Made by a program: the position numbers and the translations under genes. The notes below the pieces were generated by a model. It did no database searches. It worked only from the letters and a program-made list of their open reading frames with translations, and was not told the origin of the DNA. Shown here one piece after another: positions 23,975-31,985 of a DNA stretch of 38,490 bases. Position 1 is the stretch's first letter, and the number at the start of each line of letters is the position of its first letter. Source of the stretch: Ruminococcus sp. (GTDB lineage: Bacteria; Bacillota; Clostridia; Oscillospirales; Ruminococcaceae); contig SVNR01000027.1 in NCBI GenBank assembly GCA_015066815.1, forward strand, positions 1-38,490, read 5' to 3'.

Positions 23975-26203
23975 CTGGAGAAAAAAACGTTTATTATTGA
24001 AGGCGTAGTTGAAGGTGTATTGTTCAAAAACGAGGAAAACGGATACATAGTTTTTGATCTGGATGCAGGCGGTGAGCTTATTACGGTAGTAGGCGAGCTT
24101 GGCGAGGTCGAGGAGGGTGAGAAGCTCAAGCTTGAAGGAGCTTATGTAAATCACGTCCGATTCGGAACACAGTTTCTTGCAGAATACTGTGAACGAATGC
24201 TTCCGAACACAGCTATCCATATCCAGAAGTACCTTTCCTCCGGCGTAATAAAAGGAATAGGACCGTCACTTGCAAAAAAAATAGTATCAGAGTTCGGTGA
24301 CAAGACGCTTGAGGTAATGGAGAACAATCCTCAGCTTCTGCTCAATATAAAAGGCATTTCTCCGAAAAAATGTGAAAACATCACCAACGAAATAAAACAG
24401 ATCTTCAATCTCAGAAGACTCATGACATACTTATCAAGGTTCGGAATAAAAGCAAGATACGCAATGAAGGCTTTTAAAAAATGGGGCTTCCAGAGTATGG
24501 AGGTTATTCAGAACAATCCGTATCTTATGTGTTCTTATGGAGTGGAGCTGGAGTTTTCAAAGGCAGAGAGCCTTGCTGCAGAGATAGGAATATCAAAAGA
24601 TTCTCCTATGCGTATCAAGGCAGGAATAACATATATTCTTCTTGAAAACACCTATAACGGACATACCTGTTTACCCCTTGACAGACTTCAGAAAAAAGTA
24701 TGCGAGTATCTTGAGATAACCGAAAAGAGCTTTTATGAAGCTTACGGAGAAGAACTGAAGGATGAAACGCTTGTTGAGTACCACAAGGGTGAGCGTGAGT
24801 TTGTTTTTCTTGCTGATTATTTTTATGCCGAAAGCTATATAGCGGGAAGGCTCGGCGTTATGCAGGCTTTTTCTTCTCCGGACGTATACGACTATGAGAA
24901 GCTTATAGATGAAAACGAATCAGAGACCGGCATAAAATACGAAAAACTTCAGAGACTTGCCATTTCAGGAGCTCTTTCCAAGGGACTTATGATTATGACA
25001 GGTGGTCCCGGTACAGGAAAAACCACTACTCTTAACGCTATTATTTCTATGTATAAGAAAAAAGGTGAAACTGTAATGATTGCCGCTCCGACAGGGCGTG
25101 CGGCAAAGCGTATCTCTGATCTTACAGGTTATGAAGCCAAGACCATACACAGACTTCTTGAGGTTCAGTATGATATGGACGGAAAGCTTCGTTTCACACA
25201 TAACGAAACAAATCCGCTCAAGTGCAGTGTGCTTGTGGTTGATGAAATGTCCATGGTGGATTCTCTGTTGTTTGCAAGTCTTCTGCGTGCTCTCAGAATA
25301 AACTGCCGTCTTGTAATGGTAGGAGACAGTGACCAGCTTCCGTCAGTTGGTGCCGGAAATGTTCTTAAGGATATAATAGACAGCAGGAGACTTCCTGTGG
25401 TTGAGCTTAAGGAAATATTCAGACAGGCAGAACAGAGCTGCATAATAACAAACGCACACAGAATAATAAACGGTCAGTACCCGGAGCTTACAAAAAAAGA
25501 TAACGATTTTTTCTTTTTTCAGAGACTTGGCTTTGAGGATGCGTCCGGGTTTATAATAGATCTTTGCAATGCAAGACTTCCGAAAGCATACGGATATTCT
25601 CCGATCGATGATATTCAGGTGCTTTGTCCTTCAAGAAAGGGCGTACTCGGAGTGATAGAGCTCAATAAAAAGCTTCAGAATCAGATAAACCCTCCTGCAA
25701 AGGACAAGATAGAAGTAAAGTCCATGCTCTATACATTCCGTACAGGTGACAAGGTTATGCAGACCAAGAACAACTATGATATAGAGTGGACCCGTGACGA
25801 TGAACGGGGAACAGGTATTTTTAACGGAGATATAGGAAAGATACTTGCAGTCAATAAGTTTGACAGAGAGGTAACAGTAGACTTTGACGGTCGTATATGC
25901 ACATATACATACGACCTTCTTGAACAGGTTGAGTTAGCTTATGCAATAACTGTTCACAAAAGCCAGGGAAGCGAGTTCAATGCTGTTATTCTTCCTATAC
26001 TCGGAGGCTTTGAAAAGCTTTATTATCGGAATCTTCTGTATACAGCTGTTACAAGAGCAAAAAAAATGCTCATAATAGTCGGCTCACAGAATCAGGTTTT
26101 CAGGATGGTCGATAATGACAGGAGAACACTCAGATATACATGTCTCAGATCCCTGATAGAAAGCGAAATACAAAATGAACACAGTATCCCGGTTTCTACT
26201 TGA
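23975..26203 (+). CDS. recD2: RecD2-type ATP-dependent DNA helicase
   Basis: About 742 residues. The N-terminal OB-like domain (IEGVVEGVLFKNEENGY) and helix-hairpin-helix repeats (SSGVIKGIGPSLAKKIV, NIKGISPKKCENI) are the RecD2 extension absent from RecBCD-type RecD. Helicase motifs follow: MTGGPGTGKTTT (from about 342), VVDEMSMVD, GDSDQLPSVGAGNV and AYAITVHKSQGSEF. RecD2 is a 5'-3' helicase acting in repair without RecB/RecC. Start: GGGAGG at 23961-23966 is 8 bases from CTG 23975, giving MEKKTFIIEG. GTG 23966 overlaps the ribosome binding site and TTG 23912 lies in the promoter. CTG is preferred but unproven. Its end overlaps comF by 29 bp. Confidence 0.93.
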   Translation: MEKKTFIIEGVVEGVLFKNEENGYIVFDLDAGGELITVVGELGEVEEGEKLKLEGAYVNHVRFGTQFLAEYCERMLPNTAIHIQKYLSSGVIKGIGPSLAKKIVSEFGDKTLEVMENNPQLLLNIKGISPKKCENITNEIKQIFNLRRLMTYLSRFGIKARYAMKAFKKWGFQSMEVIQNNPYLMCSYGVELEFSKAESLAAEIGISKDSPMRIKAGITYILLENTYNGHTCLPLDRLQKKVCEYLEITEKSFYEAYGEELKDETLVEYHKGEREFVFLADYFYAESYIAGRLGVMQAFSSPDVYDYEKLIDENESETGIKYEKLQRLAISGALSKGLMIMTGGPGTGKTTTLNAIISMYKKKGETVMIAAPTGRAAKRISDLTGYEAKTIHRLLEVQYDMDGKLRFTHNETNPLKCSVLVVDEMSMVDSLLFASLLRALRINCRLVMVGDSDQLPSVGAGNVLKDIIDSRRLPVVELKEIFRQAEQSCIITNAHRIINGQYPELTKKDNDFFFFQRLGFEDASGFIIDLCNARLPKAYGYSPIDDIQVLCPSRKGVLGVIELNKKLQNQINPPAKDKIEVKSMLYTFRTGDKVMQTKNNYDIEWTRDDERGTGIFNGDIGKILAVNKFDREVTVDFDGRICTYTYDLLEQVELAYAITVHKSQGSEFNAVILPILGGFEKLYYRNLLYTAVTRAKKMLIIVGSQNQVFRMVDNDRRTLRYTCLRSLIESEIQNEHSIPVST

Positions 26204-26858
26204 TTTTATATACCCTAACAGATGTCCGTGCTGTGATGATTTTATTAAGTGGGATAAGCTGATATGCGGAAAATGTCACAAGGGTATAGACGTGGTGTAT
26301 GACAGGGTATGCGGTAAGTGCGGCAAGGAAATCTGCATATGCTCCGAGAAGCTTTTTTATGACTGTGCAGTTGTGCCTTTAAGATATGAAAAGCTTGTCA
26401 AGGAAGGAATATTATCTCTTAAAAGAGGCAATAATAAAAATTTCGGAGAGTATACCGGAAAAATGATAGCGTCGCTGTTAAGTCAGTATAATGAAAATAC
26501 CGGGTTTGATGCTGTGGTTCCTGTTCCGATGTCGCCATATTCTCGTTCAGAGAGGGGCTACAATCAGGCAGAGATAATAGCAGGAGAGATTTCTGAAGCT
26601 CTCGGTATTCCTGTCAGAGACGATATACTTTATAAAAAAGACACAAAGTCGTCTCAGCATTATCTGAAAAGAACAGAACGTATGAAAAATGTTACAGCAA
26701 TAAAAATAAACGACGTGGATCTGAAAGGTATGAAGCTTATAATCTGCGATGATGTAATAACGACAGGAAGTACAGTGAACAGATGTGCACAGCTTCTGAA
26801 GTCGGCAGGAGCGGGGAAAATTCTTCTTGCAGCGGCGGCACAGTCGAAACTGCGTTAG
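26175..26858 (+). CDS. comF: ComF family phosphoribosyltransferase-like protein
   Basis: 227 residues. N-terminal zinc-finger Cys residues (CPCC at 17-20, CGKC at 31-34, CGKC at 46-49) precede a type I phosphoribosyltransferase fold with VVPVPMSPYSRSERGYNQAE and the PRPP motif IICDDVITTGST. ComF proteins take part in DNA uptake in competent bacteria and may handle DNA precursors elsewhere. It overlaps the end of recD2, linking two single-stranded-DNA functions. Confidence 0.92.
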   Translation: MNTVSRFLLDFIYPNRCPCCDDFIKWDKLICGKCHKGIDVVYDRVCGKCGKEICICSEKLFYDCAVVPLRYEKLVKEGILSLKRGNNKNFGEYTGKMIASLLSQYNENTGFDAVVPVPMSPYSRSERGYNQAEIIAGEISEALGIPVRDDILYKKDTKSSQHYLKRTERMKNVTAIKINDVDLKGMKLIICDDVITTGSTVNRCAQLLKSAGAGKILLAAAAQSKLR

Positions 26859-26874
26859 TGAGGTGTGACACAGT

Positions 26875-27879
26875 ATGGATATAGGAATAGATCTCGGTAC
26901 GGCCAATATGGTCGTATCAATGAATAATGCAGGCATAATCCTCAGCGAGCCTTCTGTGGTCGCATATCACAGATACAAAAAAGAGGTTGTTGCAGTTGGT
27001 ACTGAAGCATACAATATGATAGGCAGGACCCCTGATTATATAACAATAGTCCGTCCGCTTGCCAATGGAGTAATATCAGATGACAGCATGGCGGAGGTAA
27101 TGATAAAGGCGTTTATACTCAAGGTTCTCGGAAATCAGCCGGTACGTCCGAGGATAGCGCTTTGCATCCCTTCGTTTATAACAGATATTGAGAGCCGTGC
27201 AGTTATCGAAGCAGCGGTCAGTGCAGGCGCAAGAAAGGTCTATCTTATTCAGGAGCCTATAGCAGCACTCTTAGGAGCAGATGTTGATATTTCAAGGCCA
27301 AAAGGAAATATCGTTGTTGATATAGGCGGCGGAACAACTGATATAGCAGTTGTATCGCTTAACGGCGTCGTGGTTTCACATTCTGTTACTACGGCAGGGA
27401 ACAAGTTCGATCAGTCGATACTGAAGTATATTTCAAACAGATATAAGATGCTTATCGGTGAGAGAACTGCTGAAAACATAAAAAAACAACTTACAAACGT
27501 CTACAATCCGGGCGTAAATAAAAAATTAAAAATAGGCGGAAAAAATCTTTTTACCGGAATGCCGCAATCTATGGAAATAAGTGAGCTTGATGTTCATCTG
27601 GCTATAGAGGAGCATGTTTCCGAAATAACAGAAGCTATCAGATATGTTTTCGAACAGACTCCTCCGGAGCTGATAAGAGATATATACGAGGATGGTATTA
27701 TTCTTACCGGTGGCGGAGCGCTTACAGGAAAGCTTGATATGCTTATAGGCGCACAGACAGGTCTCAAGTGCAGAATAGCTAAGGATGCAGAGTTCTGCGT
27801 AGCACGAGGGACTGCTATGGTGTATGACAGAATGGATACGCTGCTTGATGGTTTTGAGCACATTTCCGTTTACAAATAA
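26875..27879 (+). CDS. MreB/Mbl-family actin-like protein
   Basis: 334 residues. Actin-fold nucleotide motifs: DLGTANMVV (6-14), IQEPIAALLGA, VVDIGGGTTDIAVVS, and LTGGGALTG near the end. These place it in the MreB family, which forms membrane-bound filaments guiding side-wall synthesis. It is not followed by mreC/mreD, as the main mreB usually is, but by two G3E GTPase genes. It may be an Mbl/MreBH-like extra copy; which paralogue cannot be told. It starts 16 bp after comF. Confidence 0.9.
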   Translation: MDIGIDLGTANMVVSMNNAGIILSEPSVVAYHRYKKEVVAVGTEAYNMIGRTPDYITIVRPLANGVISDDSMAEVMIKAFILKVLGNQPVRPRIALCIPSFITDIESRAVIEAAVSAGARKVYLIQEPIAALLGADVDISRPKGNIVVDIGGGTTDIAVVSLNGVVVSHSVTTAGNKFDQSILKYISNRYKMLIGERTAENIKKQLTNVYNPGVNKKLKIGGKNLFTGMPQSMEISELDVHLAIEEHVSEITEAIRYVFEQTPPELIRDIYEDGIILTGGGALTGKLDMLIGAQTGLKCRIAKDAEFCVARGTAMVYDRMDTLLDGFEHISVYK

Positions 27880-27911
27880 ATTTATTTTCAGAAAGGACTT
27901 TTAAAACAATT

Positions 27912-29396
27912 ATGAGTAACAATGAACAGACAAAGCATCATCATCACGATACGATAAAGCTTACACTTGAAGATGACAGTGTTATGGAATGCAAGGTTCT
28001 TACAGTTTTCGACTGCAACGAAAAGGAATATCTGGCTCTTGTACCGGAGCATCCGGAAACAGAAGGAGATGTTTATCTTTACGGCTTTATAGAGCATAAG
28101 GAAAACGAGATAGAGCTTATCAACATTGAAGATAAGCAGGAGCTTAACGATGTTATAAACGCTTTTGAAAAATGGTGTGATGAGCAGGAGGCTTCACTTA
28201 TTCCGGTTGATATATATTCGGGATTTCTTGGTGCAGGAAAGACAACACTCATAAAAAAAATGATAGCTGAGGCATATGCAGGCGAAAAGGTAGTTCTTAT
28301 TGAAAACGAGTTTGGCGAAATAAGCATTGACGGAGGATTTCTCAAGGAAGCAGGTGTACAGATAACCGAAATGAATTCGGGCTGTATATGCTGTTCACTT
28401 GTCGGCGACTTCGGAGAATCACTCAGAAAGGTAGTTGCTGACTATTCTCCGGATCGTGTTATCATAGAGCCGTCAGGCGTAGGAAAGCTGTCTGATGTTA
28501 TAAAGGCAGTCGAAGGAGTTGCAGAGGATACTCCTATTGCTCTTAATTCATATGTAGCTGTAGTTGATGTTAAAAAATATTCAAAGTACATCAAGCTCTT
28601 CGGAGAGTTTTTTATCGATCAGATACAGAGTGCAGGACTTGTTGTTCTCAGCCGTACAAAAGATATTGATGAGAACGAGCTTGAAAAATGCACTGATGCT
28701 TTAAACGAAATCAATCCTAACTCGCTTATTATAACTACGGACTGGGATGAAATAGACGGTAAGCAGATTCTTAACGTTATGGAGAGTGGTTTTGACCTTC
28801 TCTATGAAGATGAATATATAGAGGGAATAGGCTTTGAAGATGAGGATGATTGCTGCTGCGGGCACCATCATGACCATGACGACGAATGCTGCTGCGGACA
28901 TCATCACGACGAGGAACACGACCATCACCATCATGACCATGACGACGAATGCTGCTGCGGACATCATCACGACGAGGAACACGACCATCACCATCATGAC
29001 CACGACGACGAATGCTGCTGCGGACATCATCACGACGAGGAGCACGACCATCACCATCACGATCATGACGGAGAATGCTGCTGCGGACATCATCATGACG
29101 GGGAGCATCATCATCATGCCGATGAAGTATTCTCAAGCTGGGGTACTGAAACCGTAAAGAGATTTTCAGAAAAAGAAATGAATGATATTCTTGCAAGCCT
29201 TTCTGATACAGAAAAATTCGGTACAGTTCTCAGATCCAAGGGAATAGTTCAGTCTGACAACGGAAAGTGGATACACTTCGATTTTGTTCCGGATGAATAC
29301 GAGGTACGTTTCGGAAATGCCGATGTTACAGGACGTGTAGTAGTTATAGGCACCGGTCTTAATGAAACGGAGCTTGAAAAATTATTTAAAAAATAA
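27912..29396 (+). CDS. G3E (CobW-type) GTPase with DUF1292 N-domain and His/Cys-rich metal tract
   Basis: 494 residues. Residues about 7-85 fit DUF1292 (DTIKLTLEDDSVMECKVL ... YLYGFIEH). The GTPase has GFLGAGKTT (104-112), ENEFGEISIDG, the metal motif CICC at 158-161 and EPSGVGKLSDV. A tract at about 313-402 is built from DDECCCGHHHDEEHDHHHH units and is extremely rich in His, Cys and Asp. A CobW C-terminal domain (about 404-494) follows. COG0523 GTPases load or deliver Zn, Co or Ni; the tract should buffer such a metal. No Zur-type operator is visible. It starts 32 bp after the mreB-like gene and is followed by a second G3E gene. Confidence 0.9.
   Translation: MSNNEQTKHHHHDTIKLTLEDDSVMECKVLTVFDCNEKEYLALVPEHPETEGDVYLYGFIEHKENEIELINIEDKQELNDVINAFEKWCDEQEASLIPVDIYSGFLGAGKTTLIKKMIAEAYAGEKVVLIENEFGEISIDGGFLKEAGVQITEMNSGCICCSLVGDFGESLRKVVADYSPDRVIIEPSGVGKLSDVIKAVEGVAEDTPIALNSYVAVVDVKKYSKYIKLFGEFFIDQIQSAGLVVLSRTKDIDENELEKCTDALNEINPNSLIITTDWDEIDGKQILNVMESGFDLLYEDEYIEGIGFEDEDDCCCGHHHDHDDECCCGHHHDEEHDHHHHDHDDECCCGHHHDEEHDHHHHDHDDECCCGHHHDEEHDHHHHDHDGECCCGHHHDGEHHHHADEVFSSWGTETVKRFSEKEMNDILASLSDTEKFGTVLRSKGIVQSDNGKWIHFDFVPDEYEVRFGNADVTGRVVVIGTGLNETELEKLFKK
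28848..29117 (+). repeat. 63-bp tandem repeats coding for the metal-binding tract
   Basis: Units start at 28878, 28941, 29004 and 29067, exactly 63 bp apart (21 codons). The first three encode identical peptides and differ by few bases; the fourth is diverged and partial, and a degenerate half-unit precedes the first. Such near-identical units can expand or contract by slippage in frame. Confidence 0.92.
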
Positions 29397-29431
29397 TATC
29401 TTATACTGATTTTTAAGGAGTGAAACAAAAA

Positions 29432-30364
29432 ATGGAAACAACTCCGGTGTTCATGTTTACAGGATTTGTTGAGAGCGGAAAAACAACTATGATACAGCGA
29501 TGGCTGACGCAGGATTTTTTCAGACAGCAGGAGAAGGTTGTAGTCATAGCATGCGAGGATGGTTTTACTGAGTATGAAAATCTTGCAGACAATGTAGTTC
29601 TCTATATGGTTGAAAACAAAGAGGACTTTAATGCAGATTTTCTTGCAGGTATTGAAAAAAAAGACGCTCCTACAGCAATTCTTCTTGAAAATAACTGTAT
29701 GGTAAGCGTCGATGAGGTACTGGACGTAGAGTGGCCGGAAAACTGGGATCTTGTCCAGATATCAGCTATAATAGATGCTTCTGTTTTTGAACAGCAGATG
29801 AAAAACATGCGTTCTATCATGACCGAGCAGTTCAGGTACGCAACTGTTGCAGTGTTTAACAGATGCGATGAAAACACTAAAAAGCTTCAGCTTCGTGCAA
29901 GTGTAAAGGCAGTAAATCCGGAAGCCTCTCTTATGTTTATCAGAAAGGACGGAACTGCAGATGAGGAGCTTGACGAGCTGCCGTTTGATATAGAAGCTCC
30001 GGTTATAAATATAGACGATATTGATTTTGGTCTGTGGTTCGTAGATGTTTTCGAAAACTATCAGAGATACAACAGAAAAACAGTACGTTTTAAGGGAATA
30101 GCGGCAAGACCGCAAGGATATCCGAAAAACTCTTTTCTCGTAGGAAGATATGCTATGACATGCTGTGCAGATGATATGGCATATCTCAAGCTTCTGTGCG
30201 TAGACAAGAAAGATGTCAGGATCACTGAGGGAGAATGGGTTACAGTAACTGCAGAGGTGCAGATTTGTCAGCCGGCAGGTATGGAAGAGCCTTCACCGGT
30301 GTTCTATCTGAAAAATCTGGAAAAGGCTCAGGCGCCGGAAACGGAGCTTGTTTATTTCAGCTGA
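29432..30364 (+). CDS. CobW-like GTPase fused to a DUF1980 (YcgQ/TIGR03943-like) domain
   Basis: About 310 residues. The N-terminal half has a CobW-like P-loop GFVESGKTT (11-19) and FNRCDE where NKxD is expected. It lacks the CxCC metal motif; the equivalent place reads LLENNCMVSVDEVL. The C-terminal ~100 residues (RFKGIAARPQGYPKNSF, GRYAMTCCADD with Cys244-Cys245, then GEWVTVTAEV) resemble the end of TIGR03943/DUF1980 proteins, usually partners of a permease. The pairing suggests a metal-linked role. ATG 29432 is preferred, 11 bases from AGGAG; GTG 29420 overlaps it. It overlaps the end of the minus-strand DUF6514 gene by 8 bp. Confidence 0.8.
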   Translation: METTPVFMFTGFVESGKTTMIQRWLTQDFFRQQEKVVVIACEDGFTEYENLADNVVLYMVENKEDFNADFLAGIEKKDAPTAILLENNCMVSVDEVLDVEWPENWDLVQISAIIDASVFEQQMKNMRSIMTEQFRYATVAVFNRCDENTKKLQLRASVKAVNPEASLMFIRKDGTADEELDELPFDIEAPVINIDDIDFGLWFVDVFENYQRYNRKTVRFKGIAARPQGYPKNSFLVGRYAMTCCADDMAYLKLLCVDKKDVRITEGEWVTVTAEVQICQPAGMEEPSPVFYLKNLEKAQAPETELVYFS

Positions 30365-30599
30365 CAAGATGAGGTATAACGTCGTTGATTTTTTCAGGCA
30401 TTATCATATCCGTAGAAATCACCTTGACCATGCACAGTGCTATATCACGAACTGTGGTTATATCAGGAACATACACGGCGTCAGTGCTGTTTTCTATGCA
30501 TATTCCATAGCTTAAAACAACTGAGCCTTCATGTACTTTCTTTTTGGCGAACACCGAATATGTGTTTTTGCCATTCATAATTGTCATTATATAATCCAT
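30357..30599 (-). CDS. DUF6514 family small protein
   Basis: 80 residues, minus strand, with AGGAAGTG upstream of the ATG. The pattern SYGICIENS, then VPDITTVRDIALCMVKVI and a C-terminal PEKINDVI fits the DUF6514 family of Clostridia, function unknown. A minus-strand TATAAT (30639-30634) lies upstream, with TTGACA 21 bp further (30666-30661), a longer spacing than normal. Single gene convergent with the G3E/DUF1980 fusion. Confidence 0.72.
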   Translation of the reverse strand: MDYIMTIMNGKNTYSVFAKKKVHEGSVVLSYGICIENSTDAVYVPDITTVRDIALCMVKVISTDMIMPEKINDVIPHLVS

Positions 30600-30683
30600 A
30601 TTTTTTCACTTCCTGTTTTATAAATCTGATTTTATTATACAACAGAAAATTTACAAAAAATGTCAATAAAAAGGAGCGATCGT

Positions 30684-31955
30684 ATGAATACATTTAAAAG
30701 TGCAGATATTTTACTGCCGGCAGACGCTGATATGGAAAAATGGGCTGTCGTTGCTTGCGATCAGTACACAAGCGAGCCTGAATACTGGAACGAAACAGAA
30801 AGTATAGTAGGGGATGAGCCTTCAGCGTTCAGATTTATCCTTCCTGAAATTTATCTTGAAGAGGCAGATGTGTCAGAGCGTATCGAAAAAATACAGTCTT
30901 CAATGAAGGATGCACTGGACAAAAACCTGTTTACTGAATACAAAAATTCAATGATCTATCTTGAAAGAATTCAGGATGACGGTGAGATCAGAGAAGGACT
31001 TGTAGGTTGTATTGACCTTGAGGATTATGACTACAGAAAAGGTTCTGTTTCTCCGGTAAGAGCGACAGAAGCAACTGTTATCGAAAGAATCCCTCCAAGA
31101 ATAGCAGTAAGACGAGGTGCTTCTCTTGAGCTTCCTCATATCATGATACTTATAGATGACGAGAAGAAAAACGTTATCGAGCCTCTTTCTGCATGCAAGG
31201 AAAGTATGGAAAAGGTTTATGATTTCAAGCTTATGCAGAACGGAGGAAGTGTTGTAGGCAGACTCGTTCCGGAAGCAGAGCAGAAGCGTATATGCGCAGC
31301 CCTTGCAGAACTCGGTGATATAGAAGTCTTCAACAAAAAGTATTCTCTTAATGAAACATCTCCTCTTGTGTTTGCTATGGGAGACGGAAACCATTCACTT
31401 GCAACTGCCAAGGAGTTTTATGAAGAACTGAAAAAAGCAAATCCGGGAAAGGATATGAGTTCACATCCTGCCAGATATGCGCTTGTGGAGCTTGTAAATC
31501 TTCACTCACCTGCATTGAAGTTTGAAGCTATACACAGAATAGTAACCGATGTTGATACAGATGATATCATGAGCAAAATGACTGACGCTCTCGGTCTTTG
31601 TGAATGTACTGAAAAATGCGCTCAGAAGTTTGAATATGTTATCAGAGGCGTAAGAAAAACAGTCGGAATAACAAAGGAATCTTCCAAGCTTACTGTCGGA
31701 AGTCTTCAGCAGTTCCTTGACACATATGTTAAGGAAAACGGATGCAAAATAGACTATATTCACGGAACAGAGGTTATCGATAAACTCTCGATGAACGAGA
31801 AGAGCATCGGTTTTATTCTTCCGGATATGGCAAAGTCAGAGCTTTTCCCGACCGTAATATGTGACGGTGCACTCCCGAGAAAAACTTTTTCAATGGGTCA
31901 TGCATGGGATAAGAGATATTATATAGAGTGCAGAAAAATAACTGAAGCAGATTAA
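30684..31955 (+). CDS. DUF1015 family protein
   Basis: 423 residues from ATG 30684, chosen because AAGGAG lies 7 bases upstream; an in-frame ATG at 30660 has no site. Segments LPADADMEKWAVVACDQYTSEP, RRGASLELPHIMILIDD, FAMGDGNHSLATAKEFYEE and NLHSPALKFEAIHR are typical of the DUF1015 (COG4198) family. Biochemical function is not established. In other Firmicutes it often lies with serine biosynthesis genes; here valS follows 30 bp downstream. Confidence 0.88.
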   Translation: MNTFKSADILLPADADMEKWAVVACDQYTSEPEYWNETESIVGDEPSAFRFILPEIYLEEADVSERIEKIQSSMKDALDKNLFTEYKNSMIYLERIQDDGEIREGLVGCIDLEDYDYRKGSVSPVRATEATVIERIPPRIAVRRGASLELPHIMILIDDEKKNVIEPLSACKESMEKVYDFKLMQNGGSVVGRLVPEAEQKRICAALAELGDIEVFNKKYSLNETSPLVFAMGDGNHSLATAKEFYEELKKANPGKDMSSHPARYALVELVNLHSPALKFEAIHRIVTDVDTDDIMSKMTDALGLCECTEKCAQKFEYVIRGVRKTVGITKESSKLTVGSLQQFLDTYVKENGCKIDYIHGTEVIDKLSMNEKSIGFILPDMAKSELFPTVICDGALPRKTFSMGHAWDKRYYIECRKITEAD

Positions 31956-31985
31956 TTTTAAAAAAAATAAAGGATGATAAAGACT

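Noticed and set aside
28848-29117. CRISPR-like array
   Set aside because: The 63-bp units are contiguous and in-frame coding repeats with no spacers.
28701-29196. Long minus-strand frames opposite the His/Cys-rich tract
   Set aside because: They exist because the repeat DNA is open in several frames; their products (runs of Met/Val or Arg/Asp) are shadows of the repeat.
31956-31985. T-box leader for valS
   Set aside because: Only about 30 bp separate the DUF1015 stop from valS, far too short for a T-box.
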